In this document: positions 46,345 through 56,599 of the stretch, piece by piece
Layout: each line of letters begins with the position of its first letter
Position numbering within the stretch: the first letter of the stretch is position 1
Assembly: GCA_038030265.1 (NCBI GenBank)
Contig: CM075941.1
Coordinates: 36,332,164 to 36,396,163, forward strand
Direction of reading: 5' to 3'
Source of the DNA: Corythucha ciliata
Lineage: Eukaryota > Arthropoda > Insecta > Hemiptera > Tingidae
DNA length: 64,000 bases
Made by a program: the position numbers and the translations under genes
The notes under the pieces: generated by a model
Told to the model about the DNA's origin: nothing
The model's input: only the letters and a program-made list of their open reading frames with translations
Database searches by the model: none

Positions 46345-49300
46345 TGAACTTATTTAACCTTTCAAAAAACGAACTACCATTCATTGTTGATGCGAAGACG
46401 AATTTCAAAATTTTACTCGACACAGGTAGTACAAGATCATTTGTGACGCCTAGCCTGGTCTCAGAATATTTTAAAACCAATTTAATTAAAAATCCTTTCG
46501 AAGTAGCCAGTGTACATGGCATTTCCAAGGAAAACTTCAGCACTTATCTCGATTCCTTGTCATTTCTAGGAGGTAAGAAAAATCTAAAGTTAGAATTCTT
46601 TCTTTTCCATTTTCATAATGAATTTGATTTATTGTTAGGGTTAGATAATCTTAAATTATTAAATGCTACGATTGATTTTGTAAGGAATAAACTATACTTG
46701 TTAGGCAAAGAATACGCTATAAATTACCTAGAATTAGATGGGAAAAGAGAAAAGGAAAACACAGAGAAAAAGGGGAATTGCTCTGCGGTAGACAAAACAA
46801 CAACACTCAATCCAAGAACGGAGAGTGTAATAAAAGTAAAGGTATCAAACTTAAAGGAAGGCACGGGTATACTGCCTTACTTTAATTACAAAGGAGCAGA
46901 AATTCCTCAATCTCTTGTTAAGGTCAATAACTTTGAAACTTTTTGTATAATTACGAACTCTCAATTACGAGCAATTGAATTTCCAGGAAATCTTTCTTTT
47001 TCAGTGGACCCTATCGATGAAAATTTGATCGAGAAACCCATTGAAAATGTAAAAGAAATTCCCCAAAATATTAATATGTTTAACTATAACAAAATAAAAT
47101 TTGATATCTCAAAAATTCGAACTGAACACATGAACACTGAAGAAAGAGCTGAAATTATTAAGTTAGTTAAGGAATATTCCGATATCTTCCACATCGAGAA
47201 TACTACCCTCACCTTTAGCAATCAGGTGAAACATGTAATTCGAACTACAGATGAAATACCAATCTATACCAGAAATTATAGATACCCAGAAGCTCTTAAG
47301 GGAGAAGTCGAAAATCAAATCAATGATATGTTGAAACAAAATATTATTCGGCCTTCTCATTCCCCGTGGAACTCCCCAATTTGGATAGTTCCTAAAAAGC
47401 TAGACGCATCCGGAAAGAAAAAATGGAGGGTCGTGATAGATTTTAGAGCCCTCAATTCAAAAACTATAGGAGACCGATATCCCCTTCCGAACATTACTGA
47501 CCTTTTGGATAAATTAGGAAAGTCCCAATATTTTTCCACCCTCGACCTCGCATCAGGTTTTCACCAAATTGAAATGGACGAAGAAAGCATTCCCAAAACT
47601 GCCTTCAGTACAGAACAGGGGCATTTTGAATTTTTAAGAATGGCATTTGGCTTAAAAAATAGCCCACCGACTTTTCAAAGAGTGATGAATAACATCCTTA
47701 GGGGTATCCAAAACGAAAAAGTCCTTGTTTATTTAGATGATCTTATCATATTTAGTACAAGTTTGAAAGAGCACATGAGTAGGTTGAGGGAGGTATTTGA
47801 TAGACTCCGGAAAGCTAATTTTAAAATTCAACTTGACAAGACCGAATTTTTGCGTAAGGAAGTAGCATACCTAGGTCACATAGTTACCCCAGAAGGCGTC
47901 AAACCAAACCCCGATAAAATTATTGCAATAAAAAACTTTCCAATTCCAAAAACTACAAAACAGATAAAAGGATTCTTAGGATTACTAGGATATTATCGTA
48001 AATTTATCAAAGATTTTGCTGAACTGACTAAACCTCTTACCAAATGTTTAAAGAAAAATTCTACAATCAATCCAGAAAACCCTGAATATTTAGAGTGCTT
48101 CGAAACGTGCAAAAATTTATTAATTAACGACCCAATTTTACAATACCCTGATTTTTCCAAGACATTCAACTTAACTACAGATGCAAGCAATGTTGCAATA
48201 GGAGCAGTTCTCAGTCAAAATAATAACGGAGCTGATTTGCCTATAGCCTATGCAAGTAGAACTCTTAATGAAACCGAATCAAAATTATCCACTATAGAAA
48301 GAGAGCTCTTAGCCATAGTCTGGGCAACCAAATATTTCCGTCCCTATCTTTTCGGAAAACCGTTCAAAATCTATTCGGACCATAGGCCTCTTCAGTGGCT
48401 TTTCTCACTTAAAGAACCGAATTCAAAACTCCTGAGGTGGAGATTGAAACTTGAAGAATTTGATTACGAAATTGTGTACAAAAAAGGATCCTTAAATAGT
48501 AACGCCGACGCGTTATCCAGGATAGAAATTAATATGAACCAGGGATGCAACTCAAACACGAATGAAGGAAGAGAGGAAACCGCAGAAGAAATAATTTCTG
48601 AGTTAGTAGGTCAATTTTTCCAAGACAACCCTGACCTTGACGTTGAAGAAGCGTCTATGATAGTTCATTCCCCAGAAGTTCAAAACCCTGACTCGGTGGA
48701 GATGGTAGAGGAGGAAGAGAACAGCACAGTACACTCTAATTACGAAGACAATACTTCAGCCAAAATTCCCATAGTTGAAGGCCCAATAAATTTTAGCAAT
48801 AACCAGATTATTTTATCTTTAGTAAAATTCAATCCAATCAAACCTAAAATTACCAAATTATTCGAAACAAAAACAAGAATACGTGCGGAAATATCAGAAA
48901 CAAACTTTAAAAATGATATAGTTCAATTCATTAAGGAATACGTCACTCCAAAAACAAAATACGGAATATATTTTGAACAGGATTTTTATGAGAAATTCAC
49001 AGTTGTCGTCACGTCTTGCTTTAAAACATCCCAACTAAATTTATTCAGGTTTACACAAAAACTAGAGGACATCGAGGAGCCAACTCAAATGGAAAAAATT
49101 GTAGAAAATTATCATATCGGTAAAACCAATCATCGTGGTATTGAAGAAACCCACTGCCAGATTAAAAGAAAATACTATTGGCCTAATATGAGAGGATACA
49201 TACAAAACTACATTAATACTTGTGACCTGTGCCTTAAAACTAAATACGATAGAAACCCTTTAAAATTAGAACTTAACCATACCCCGACAGCCTCCAAACC

Positions 49301-50177
49301 CCTAGAAATCGTCCACATGGACGTTATCACTTTAGATGGTACTAAATTTCTCACTGTTATCGATTCATTCTCAAAATTTGCCCAAATGTTTAGATTACGT
49401 AGCGCTCAAAGCGTTGAAGTAGCGGATAAGCTAATAAAATTCTTCTCCCAATTCGGCATCGCCGGAAAAATTATCTCTGATAACGGATTAGAATTCAATA
49501 ATACGGTCGTTAAGGAATTGCTTAAATTTCATAAAGTAGAATTACATTTCATTAGTTCACAAAACCCGAATTCTAATGGTGTAGCAGAAAGATTCCACTC
49601 AACCATAATTGAACATATTCGCCTATTAAATTGTCGCGAAGAATTTAAAAATGAAAGCATAGAAAGCAAGGTAAATTACGCTATCATTGCCTATAACAAT
49701 AGCATACACTCTGTAACTAAATTAACACCCATCGAAGTTTTATTCGGTCACATTGGAAGTGGTTCGTTCTTTGAAGTGGAAGTTGAACAAGCACTTCGAA
49801 GTGATTATGTTTCCCAGCATAGAGACAGAACGAAACTTTTGTACGAAGAAATTAAAGAACTTAATGAAACAGCGAAAAATAAGGCCTTAGCCCGAATAAA
49901 CCCGTCTAGGATACCTGTTCCCAGCATCCCCGACACAATTTACGTAAAGAATAAACAAAAAATGTCCAAAACAAAACCAAAATTTCAGAAAGAAACACTT
50001 CAATCTATATGCAAACAAACGAAAACAGCTGAAATAGCACCCAGACACCGTAACACACAGTCGAAAATTCATCTGAGCAACATTAAACGCCCAAGAAAAA
50101 CCATCAATAAACCTCTTGATCCTGTTGCAGGGTCTTCTTCGTCTTGTTCGTCCACCTCGGCAGTGGATTCGAATTAA
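46344..50177 (+). CDS. pol: Pol polyprotein: protease, reverse transcriptase, RNase H, integrase
   Basis: A single uninterrupted 1277-codon frame. In order: aspartic protease with LLDTGSTRSF (D at ~26); reverse transcriptase with the catalytic YLDD near residue 463 and FGLKNSPPTFQR before it; RNase H with TTDASNVAIGAVLSQ and STIERELLAIVWA, then YSDHRPLQWL; integrase with an HHCC zinc domain (NYHIGKTNHRG ... CDLCLKT, ~920-970) and a DDE core (MDVITLDG near 990, SDNGLEF near 1044, GVAERFHS near 1079). All catalytic residues I can check are present. The ATG overlaps the gag stop. Full length suggests recent activity; expression cannot be judged from sequence. Confidence 0.96.
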   Translation: MNLFNLSKNELPFIVDAKTNFKILLDTGSTRSFVTPSLVSEYFKTNLIKNPFEVASVHGISKENFSTYLDSLSFLGGKKNLKLEFFLFHFHNEFDLLLGLDNLKLLNATIDFVRNKLYLLGKEYAINYLELDGKREKENTEKKGNCSAVDKTTTLNPRTESVIKVKVSNLKEGTGILPYFNYKGAEIPQSLVKVNNFETFCIITNSQLRAIEFPGNLSFSVDPIDENLIEKPIENVKEIPQNINMFNYNKIKFDISKIRTEHMNTEERAEIIKLVKEYSDIFHIENTTLTFSNQVKHVIRTTDEIPIYTRNYRYPEALKGEVENQINDMLKQNIIRPSHSPWNSPIWIVPKKLDASGKKKWRVVIDFRALNSKTIGDRYPLPNITDLLDKLGKSQYFSTLDLASGFHQIEMDEESIPKTAFSTEQGHFEFLRMAFGLKNSPPTFQRVMNNILRGIQNEKVLVYLDDLIIFSTSLKEHMSRLREVFDRLRKANFKIQLDKTEFLRKEVAYLGHIVTPEGVKPNPDKIIAIKNFPIPKTTKQIKGFLGLLGYYRKFIKDFAELTKPLTKCLKKNSTINPENPEYLECFETCKNLLINDPILQYPDFSKTFNLTTDASNVAIGAVLSQNNNGADLPIAYASRTLNETESKLSTIERELLAIVWATKYFRPYLFGKPFKIYSDHRPLQWLFSLKEPNSKLLRWRLKLEEFDYEIVYKKGSLNSNADALSRIEINMNQGCNSNTNEGREETAEEIISELVGQFFQDNPDLDVEEASMIVHSPEVQNPDSVEMVEEEENSTVHSNYEDNTSAKIPIVEGPINFSNNQIILSLVKFNPIKPKITKLFETKTRIRAEISETNFKNDIVQFIKEYVTPKTKYGIYFEQDFYEKFTVVVTSCFKTSQLNLFRFTQKLEDIEEPTQMEKIVENYHIGKTNHRGIEETHCQIKRKYYWPNMRGYIQNYINTCDLCLKTKYDRNPLKLELNHTPTASKPLEIVHMDVITLDGTKFLTVIDSFSKFAQMFRLRSAQSVEVADKLIKFFSQFGIAGKIISDNGLEFNNTVVKELLKFHKVELHFISSQNPNSNGVAERFHSTIIEHIRLLNCREEFKNESIESKVNYAIIAYNNSIHSVTKLTPIEVLFGHIGSGSFFEVEVEQALRSDYVSQHRDRTKLLYEEIKELNETAKNKALARINPSRIPVPSIPDTIYVKNKQKMSKTKPKFQKETLQSICKQTKTAEIAPRHRNTQSKIHLSNIKRPRKTINKPLDPVAGSSSSCSSTSAVDSN

Positions 50178-51871
50178 AGAATATCACTTTCAATGCTGGA
50201 ATTCTCCCTATCAATTTAGGACCAGCCAGAATTGAGTCCTCAAGCCATACTTTTGTACATTATTTTAATTTAGATAGACTCACGAGTCAACTTAATTCCA
50301 TTGATAATCAATTTTATAGTACTATTGGAAAGTGGGTTAAATACGTAGACACTACGGTTAAGGTAGATAATATCAGTACTAGTTACTAAAACATTAGGAA
50401 TTATGTTAGGATGTCAAATCATACGCGTAAATTGATTACAGAAAAATTTGAATTAATGAAAACTTCGTATGTTAGGAATAGTAGTAAGCTTATAAGTAGA
50501 TCGAAACGAGGGTTAGTAAATGGTGTAGGTTCTGTTCTAAAGTTTTTTACGGGAAATTTAGATGTTAATGATGAAGTTAAGTATGATAATATTCTGAAGG
50601 AAATACAATCGCATCAAAATAACTTGCAGCATCAATTACGTTCTCAATATTCACTTAGTTTAGATTTAATCTCCGAATTTAATAATACTGTACAGCTCAT
50701 TCATAGCAATCAACTTGAAATAAGGCAAAAATTGATAGAAGTGAACAATAACGTCAACGAGCTTATATCTCTCTCTAACTTACGCGAAGCATTCCATCAA
50801 TTCCATATTCTCTATACTATGATCCTTACCTTAATGCAAGATATCGAAAATTCCATCACTTTTTGTAAACTAGGTACCTTACATCCAAGTATTATCTCTC
50901 CTATGGAATTATTCAAAGAAGTTGAAAAAATAGCTGAATTTTATAACGATCAAATGCCCATACCAATTAGTTCTAACAACATTCTCCTACTCGAACGTTT
51001 AATAACTGTATCCTGTCAACTGTCACCTGAACAAATAATTTATTTTCTAGATCTCCCCCTAGTAACCAAATTAAAATATGAACTGTACGAACTTTATTCT
51101 GTCCCTACTAAATATCAATCGTCATTTGTAACCATTCGTCCCCGTCTTAAATTCTTATTAAAATCTGTAACTCAGCCCTATCATATAGAACACTTATCTA
51201 GCGACTGTAAATCACTCACCTCCTTAGGATATTTTTGCTCATCTCAGTCATTAACCCACCCTTCTTCATGTGAAGACACACTTCTCCGCTCCGGATCGCC
51301 CGCAAATTGTACATATACGTCAGTGCCTCCAACTTCATCCACCATTACGTGGGTGCCACAACTCAGCCAATATCTAGTATTCTTTCCCACCGGTGATACG
51401 CTTATGTTTCGAAGTTCGGCACACTTCGAGGTCAAAACACTCCAAGGAATATTCCTCATCAAACCCAACGGTTATACGATTATTTATCGTAACACCAGTC
51501 TTCTGCATCAATCGACCCTCTCGGGTTATCCACACATTCTCACGGATACTGAACCTGTCATTCGAGACGATCAACAACCTAAATTTACTGTGGACCTTCA
51601 CGACCTCAACTTAGTTGGGCTCCCGCATTCTCCGTTCCTTCCGCTGGACCAGGACTCCGTTTTTTCGTCTTCATTATGGATCCTACCACCCTACGTATTA
51701 TTTCTCATCGCTGCCGCAGCCCTTGCAGGGTGGCTTTATCTTCGACGTCAACCTTCATCTAACCAACCTGTTGCCACACCCGCTTGCGTCCAACCAACCA
51801 CGTCGGGTTTCTTGTCGCCGCGGGATGCTTCATCCGGGGGTGGACGAGTTACATCCCCCAAATCAGCTTAG
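50144..51871 (+). CDS. env: Envelope-like protein with an internal stop
   Basis: One reading frame runs from an ATG at 50144 (overlapping the last 34 bases of pol) to 51871, but a TAA at 50387-50389 splits it into 81 codons and a 486-codon frame that starts at 50411. The main part has a furin-type basic site (RSKR followed by GLVNGVG) near its residue 33, as in baculovirus F-related errantivirus Env proteins, a coiled middle region, cysteines near 270-300, and a membrane-spanning segment with LFLIAAAALAGWLYL near residues 428-443 before a short tail. Errantivirus env is normally made from a spliced RNA. The stop either inactivates Env or means that only the downstream start is used; no signal peptide is obvious at 50411, favouring damage. 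Confidence 0.85.
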
Positions 51872-52087
51872 ATCAGGAATTCATCAGACGCTGCATCATC
51901 GAATTTCCTTTTCCCACGGCTTTTCCTTTTAATCTTCATTTTCCCTTTCCTTCTTTTTTCTCTTCAGTCTAAGCTCGACCGGTGCATTGTAAACTTCTAA
52001 ACCACCACTGAACTTGTGTAATTTTCCTTCCAATAAAAACTTTGTAATTTTTTTAAAAACGAATTTGGTCAATCTCCAAATTTAAGT
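51847..52087 (+). repeat. 3' LTR of errantivirus-like element (241 bp)
   Basis: Same length and, by eye, same sequence as the 5' LTR. It overlaps the last codons of env. TATA (52088-52091) follows and matches the TATA before the 5' LTR. A purine-rich CCGGGGGTGGACG just upstream is the likely polypurine tract. Confidence 0.97.
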
Positions 52088-52262
52088 TATATGTACCGCT
52101 CGTCCTTTGGGGTGCTACTTTTTTCACATCTATACTACCTTTTTTTCCTCCCCTTTTCACGTGAAAAAACGATTATTTTTTTTTAACATTGTTTATTTAC
52201 ACTGTACAATTCGTATTACATATCTCACACTGTACAATTCATTTACAAATTTACACAATTGA

Positions 52263-53257
52263 TTATGTTTTTTTGTGGAAATTCGCAAAACACTTTATGC
52301 ATAGGCCGACCTTGCATTTTTGGCATTCTATGAACCCACGGCGAGAACATCCTCCTGCACATCGTCGACGTTTACCCGTTGTTTCCTGGGGCCAATGGTT
52401 CATTCCGTCGTAACGGATGTCGGAAACGACCCGGAATTTCGTGCCTGGCGTCGGGAAGTAGGAGGCTTTCGGTGTGTGCTGGTAGTTGGTCAGATACACC
52501 TGGATCTCCTCATTATTTGAATAAAACGATCTCTTCGCATAGCATTGGCAACCAAGGAGTTGTGCATGTCTTCCTTGGTATCCCAGTAGCTTTTCCTGGT
52601 CGGCAGAGAGCAATATCCGCTCACAATCAAAATTCCAAAGAAAGCTTTGATTTCTTCGACAGTTATGTTTGGATCAGGGAAGTTCTTGAATGAAGCATAC
52701 TTCGAGATCTCCTCTCTGATGCTCTCGAATACCTCAGCGTCGTAAAAAAGCTCAAAGATAGTCGTAGGAGACATGTTTAGGTACGATGAGTAGTTCACGC
52801 TTTCAAACGCATTTGTAGGAGGGCATAGGAGGTCTCCCTCAATCCATTTTCTCTTCTTTGATGCTTCTTCGACGTGCACATCTTCGTCTCCGAGTCCCGT
52901 TCGTCGGTGCCTAGAATATTGTATTTCAGCCTCGGCCCTCAGCTGACTCCCCGTCAAATTGTCAATGAGTCCTCCACTGTCCTCATCACCACTATCTTCA
53001 TCCGTCTGACTGTTTGGATCTGGAGGAGTAATGAAAATTCCCTCAATCGGCTCTTCAGTTTCTGAATCGAGGTCAGAAACTTCTTCTTCTTCTAAAATTC
53101 GCAGGGCTTCTTCTATAGTAAGGCCGTCTTTCAGAGCAAAATTATTCCTGCAATAGAAAACGAAACACAATGTATTCTAATAAATAACTGTCGTTTGCAG
53201 CGTGATTATAAGATCATTGAGTAATAATTTATTAGCTTACCACTGTGTGCGATCCAT
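52263..53257 (-). pseudogene. piggyBac transposase relic (two exons, catalytic core deleted)
   Basis: On the minus strand a 17-nt first exon (53257-53241, ATG then GATCGCACACAG) has donor GTAAGC, and a 93-bp intron ends at TTGCAG before 53147; this joins in frame to the acidic N-terminus (EEALRILEEEE). Residues SPTTIFELFYDAEVFESI and ITVEEIKAFFGILIVSGY are the start of the piggyBac transposase domain. After NAMRRDRFIQIMR, where the DDD catalytic core should follow, the sequence jumps to a C-terminal piece (VRYDG-like IRYDGMNHWP, then the cysteine-rich RRRCAGGCSRRG ... CQKCKVGLCIKCFANFH zinc finger). Roughly 300 residues are missing, so it cannot transpose by itself. Confidence 0.9.
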
Positions 53258-53970
53258 TGCGTGAACTTATTTTGCTTAACTCCTTCACTTCACCAACGTC
53301 CATCCACTTGTGAAAATGACGAAGGAACTAATTTACCTATAATGCCCTTCTACACAGGAGGGTATACAATTCTGCCTTCCCCGGATTAGCCCGAGGGTAA
53401 CGTACGCGGCGAACTTCAATGAACATTTATAGTACATGGTTGAAGGGATAAGTGCCTAAGTGAAATGTCTCCAACAACGGTCAGTTTACTCTTATTTATG
53501 ACTTCCCGAGGTTCGAAAGACGAAATTAGTGGAAGATAAAACTATTTTCAAAAAAAGAACCCGCAAAGGACGAGCGGTACATATTTGTACCACCCGACTT
53601 TTACGCCCCCTCTCTGCCGCCCTATTTATTTTTTCCCGATAATGTTTGGTGAACTAACATCAGCAAGATGTAAGAAAACAGTAACCAGAGTAATATCAAC
53701 AATAAACGGCAAATCAAGCTGTAAAAAAATTGAAAATGACACAAAACCTAGGATGTCTCTTCAAAAGCGGAATACTCAAAATTGAAAAATTAATTATGGA
53801 CAAAATATTCCAGTTAGGCTTTCGATTTTTTTTTAGTAGGTAGAACAGACTGTCATAGTATTCTGATAAATAAATGAGCTCGAAATAATAAAAATAACAC
53901 CTAAAAAAAAATTAAACAAAAAGGGTATTTTTCTGGTACATATATGTACCAGCCGTCCCTAATGGGTTAA

Positions 53971-55340
53971 GCGCTGAAAAAGACACAGAATATTCTCTTT
54001 GGAAAGTCACGAAATCCATGAAGAGACCGAAAACCCATTGTCCCCCTATAGTGAAAGCCGATGGGACTTGGGCTAGGAGTAATCAAGAGAAAGCAGATTT
54101 ATTTGCGAATCACTTGTTTGAAACGTTTCAGCCGTATCCGACGCAAACTATAGAGGAAATTGTTACTCAGACGTACAAAACTGACGAGTATGAAATAAAT
54201 CCAGTCACGCTGAAAGAAATCGAGAGCGAAATAAAAGACAGCATCAACGCTAAGAAGTCCCCTTGATAAGGTGTGGCACGAAAGGCTTGAATACAAACTA
54301 CGCAGGGACCTCCCAAGACAATATTACCTGCTGCTAAAGTCGTACCTGGCCAATAGACACTTCAGAGTGAAGCAAGACGACAAATACTCGGACCCAAACC
54401 CCATATCAGCGGGAGTACTTCAAGGCATCGTTCTCGGACCAGTCCTCTACTTACTGTATACAAGGGATCTACCTTCAAGTGACGATGTGACTATTGCCAC
54501 ATTCGCCGATGATACAGCCATCCTAGCTGTTGGAGAAAACGTTGAGCAAGCTACAAGGAAACTGCAAACAACTGTTGACAAGGTTGTCAAGTGCACTAAA
54601 ACATGGAGAGTGAAGCTAAATGAAAACAAATCAGCTCATGTTTTCACCAACAGCAAAATTGCCACCCTGGACGTCAGTATTAATTCGAGTAAGGTTCCGT
54701 AAGCCGAGTCAGTAAAATATTTAGGTATGAAACTTGACTCCAAGCTGAATTGGAAGAAGCACCTACATAAGAAGAAAGAGGAGCTCAACATCAAGTTCAG
54801 GAGTATGCATTGGCTAATGGGAAGAAAGTCCCAATTAACTCTACACAACAAAATTCTCATACATAAACGAATTCTGCGGCCTATTTGGACGTATGAAATT
54901 CACCTTTGGGGCTGTACTAAGAAATCAAATGCTAAAATAATCCAAACCTATCAAAACAAGTGCTGCGCAGCATTGTGAACGCGCCATGGTACATGCGGAA
55001 CGATGACATTCATCGCGACCTGAAAATGGAAACTGTTGGCGAAACCATTGCCAAATTCGCTAGGAAGCATCAAAGACGCCTCCTCAAACCTATAACCCAG
55101 AGATGTCGACTGTCCTGAAAAAGCAAATAAGAACGAACTCCGGAGACTCAAGAGAAATAAACCATCGGACCTCGTAGTGATTTGTTGACGTTTGTAGTGA
55201 ATGTGAACCTGGTGCACTAAATTAATTATAACACAAAGGATGTGACCTGTTGAATGACTATCCCATTAGTGAACTAAGTTATGAGATTTGGTATTGCTAG
55301 ATGAACTATCATTTTCAAAAAACAAAAAAACAAAAAAACC
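53971..55340 (+). pseudogene. Jockey-type LINE, 3' segment (reverse transcriptase, internally deleted)
   Basis: The frame interrupted at 44515 continues with SLWKVTKSMKRPKTHCPP and SNQEKADLFANHLFETFQP. At 54262 SINAKKSP is joined almost directly to DKVWHERLEYKL: RT blocks between 'KKSPG' and 'FDKVWH' (~120-150 residues) are deleted. Then come GVLQGIVLGPVLYLLY, the catalytic FADDTAILA, NENKS, a stop at 54702, KYLGMKLDSKLNWKKH and the thumb. No RNase H follows, as expected for Jockey. The 3' end is an A-rich (AAAAAAC)n tail near 55315-55340. Confidence 0.88.
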
Positions 55341-55371
55341 TCATGTGTTACCCGACTATGAACTATGAACT

Positions 55372-55924
55372 ATGAACTGGCTACAAGCTCTACCACACGT
55401 CCTTCTCGGAATCCGCAGTGCCTTTCGTGAAGAACTTAACACGTCCCCAGCCAAACTAGTCTACGGTGAACCTCTACGTCTTCCTGGCGAATTAATTGAA
55501 TTACTCGTCCAAAAACAGTTCATTGCTGACCCCAACAACCTCGTTGACTGTTTACGTCGTCAAATGTCCGAATTAAGGCCAGTACTCCCCGGCAAACATT
55601 CGATGAAGAAGCCCTTCGTATTTCAAGAATTGTCGTCATGCACACATGTTTTTCTACGGACGACACCAAACGCCGCTCGTTACAACCCTCCCCCCCCCCC
55701 TACGCTGGTCCATATCCTGTCTTAAGCCGCGATGACAAAACTCTCACTATCTCCATCAACGGTAAGTCGCTCAAAGTCAGCGTCGATCGGGTTAAACCAG
55801 CCTATTTCGCATCGTCCATGACATTAGAACATTCGAATAATCCAGCAGTTGTCAAGAAACTAACACAGACAACTCGCCGAGTACATTTCGTTCTTCCCGG
55901 ACTTCCAGTCTCCCCAGGGGGCTG
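55372..55924 (+). pseudogene. Ty3/Gypsy integrase C-terminal fragment
   Basis: The frame begins NWLQALPHVLLGIRSAF and has SPAKLVYGEPLRLPGE, then LRPVLPGKHSMKKPFVF and SSCTHVFLR. A frameshift in the C10 run near 55690 is followed by YAGPYPVLSRDDKTLTIS and VSVDRVKPAYF. This is the end of the integrase core and the GPY/F-type module of a Ty3/Gypsy polyprotein distinct from the errantivirus-like one. No LTR was seen; it is 5' truncated and directly follows the Jockey tail. Confidence 0.85.
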
Positions 55925-55990
55925 ATGCGGTGGCCCACCACCTACTAATTTTATTATTATTTTTATGTTCCGACACATGGTAAAAAATAA

Positions 55991-56422
55991 AGGCCCCTAC
56001 ACACGTTCCGACACGACCATCATACCCTAGGATCCTAAGCTGTAGGACGTGCTCTACACACCTTCCGACAAGACCTTCCTTTCTATATTAAAAAAAACAT
56101 CTGTTCAACTAGCGTCCGACAAAGTGCAACGATAAAAAGTGGGGATTGAAAGGATGACCGACCAACCTAGCTGGAAGAGGGACGCTCGAGGGGTGACAAG
56201 AGGAGTGGAGGTTAGGATAGGATAGGCTCTACACACGTTCCGACAAGAAGAAATAGGAAGGTAGTCCGTCGGGTGTAGGAAGGTTGAGACCTTCCTACAT
56301 CCTAGCTTAGGAGACCGACCGTTTTGACTCTCCGACAAGCCTACACACGTTCCGACCGAAAGATCCTATAGCTAGGATCCTAGGTGAAGGACGGTCGTGT
56401 CGGAACGTGTGTATAGGGGCCT
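55991..56422. mobile_element. 432-bp PIF/Harbinger-like MITE
   Basis: The termini AGGCCCCTACACACGTTCCG and the inverse of AGGCCCCTATACACACGTTC flank it, with TAA duplicated at 55988-55990 and 56423-56425. ACACACGTTCCGAC and GATCCTAGG words repeat inside in both orientations. No transposase frame. Confidence 0.88.
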
Positions 56423-56599
56423 TAAAAGAGTTCGGTTTTATCGTTTCAACCAAGAATCGTAATTATTTAAATAGGAGATCCTAAAATCTCTCCATGTCTA
56501 GTGTCATGATATCTTGAAAATAGATTCATGGAGGAAGTGAAGGAGGACCCGGTCCTTTTTTTTTTTTACTATTTTTTCACTCTTCGCATATTTTTATAG

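Larger units (their letters stand above)
44516..53966. mobile_element. piggyBac element, internally deleted, with an LTR retrotransposon nested inside
   Basis: Perfect 13-bp terminal inverted repeats CCCATTAGGGACG / CGTCCCTAATGGG are flanked by TTAA at 44512-44515 and 53967-53970. TTAA-specific insertion is the piggyBac hallmark. Subterminal GGTACATATATGTACC-type palindromes occur near both ends. Without the nested LTR element (44658-52087 plus one TATA) the piggyBac unit is about 2 kb. Its transposase, on the minus strand, keeps N- and C-termini but not the catalytic core. Removing 44516-53966 and one TTAA leaves the Jockey LINE frame continuous, which independently confirms the boundaries. 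Confidence 0.97.
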
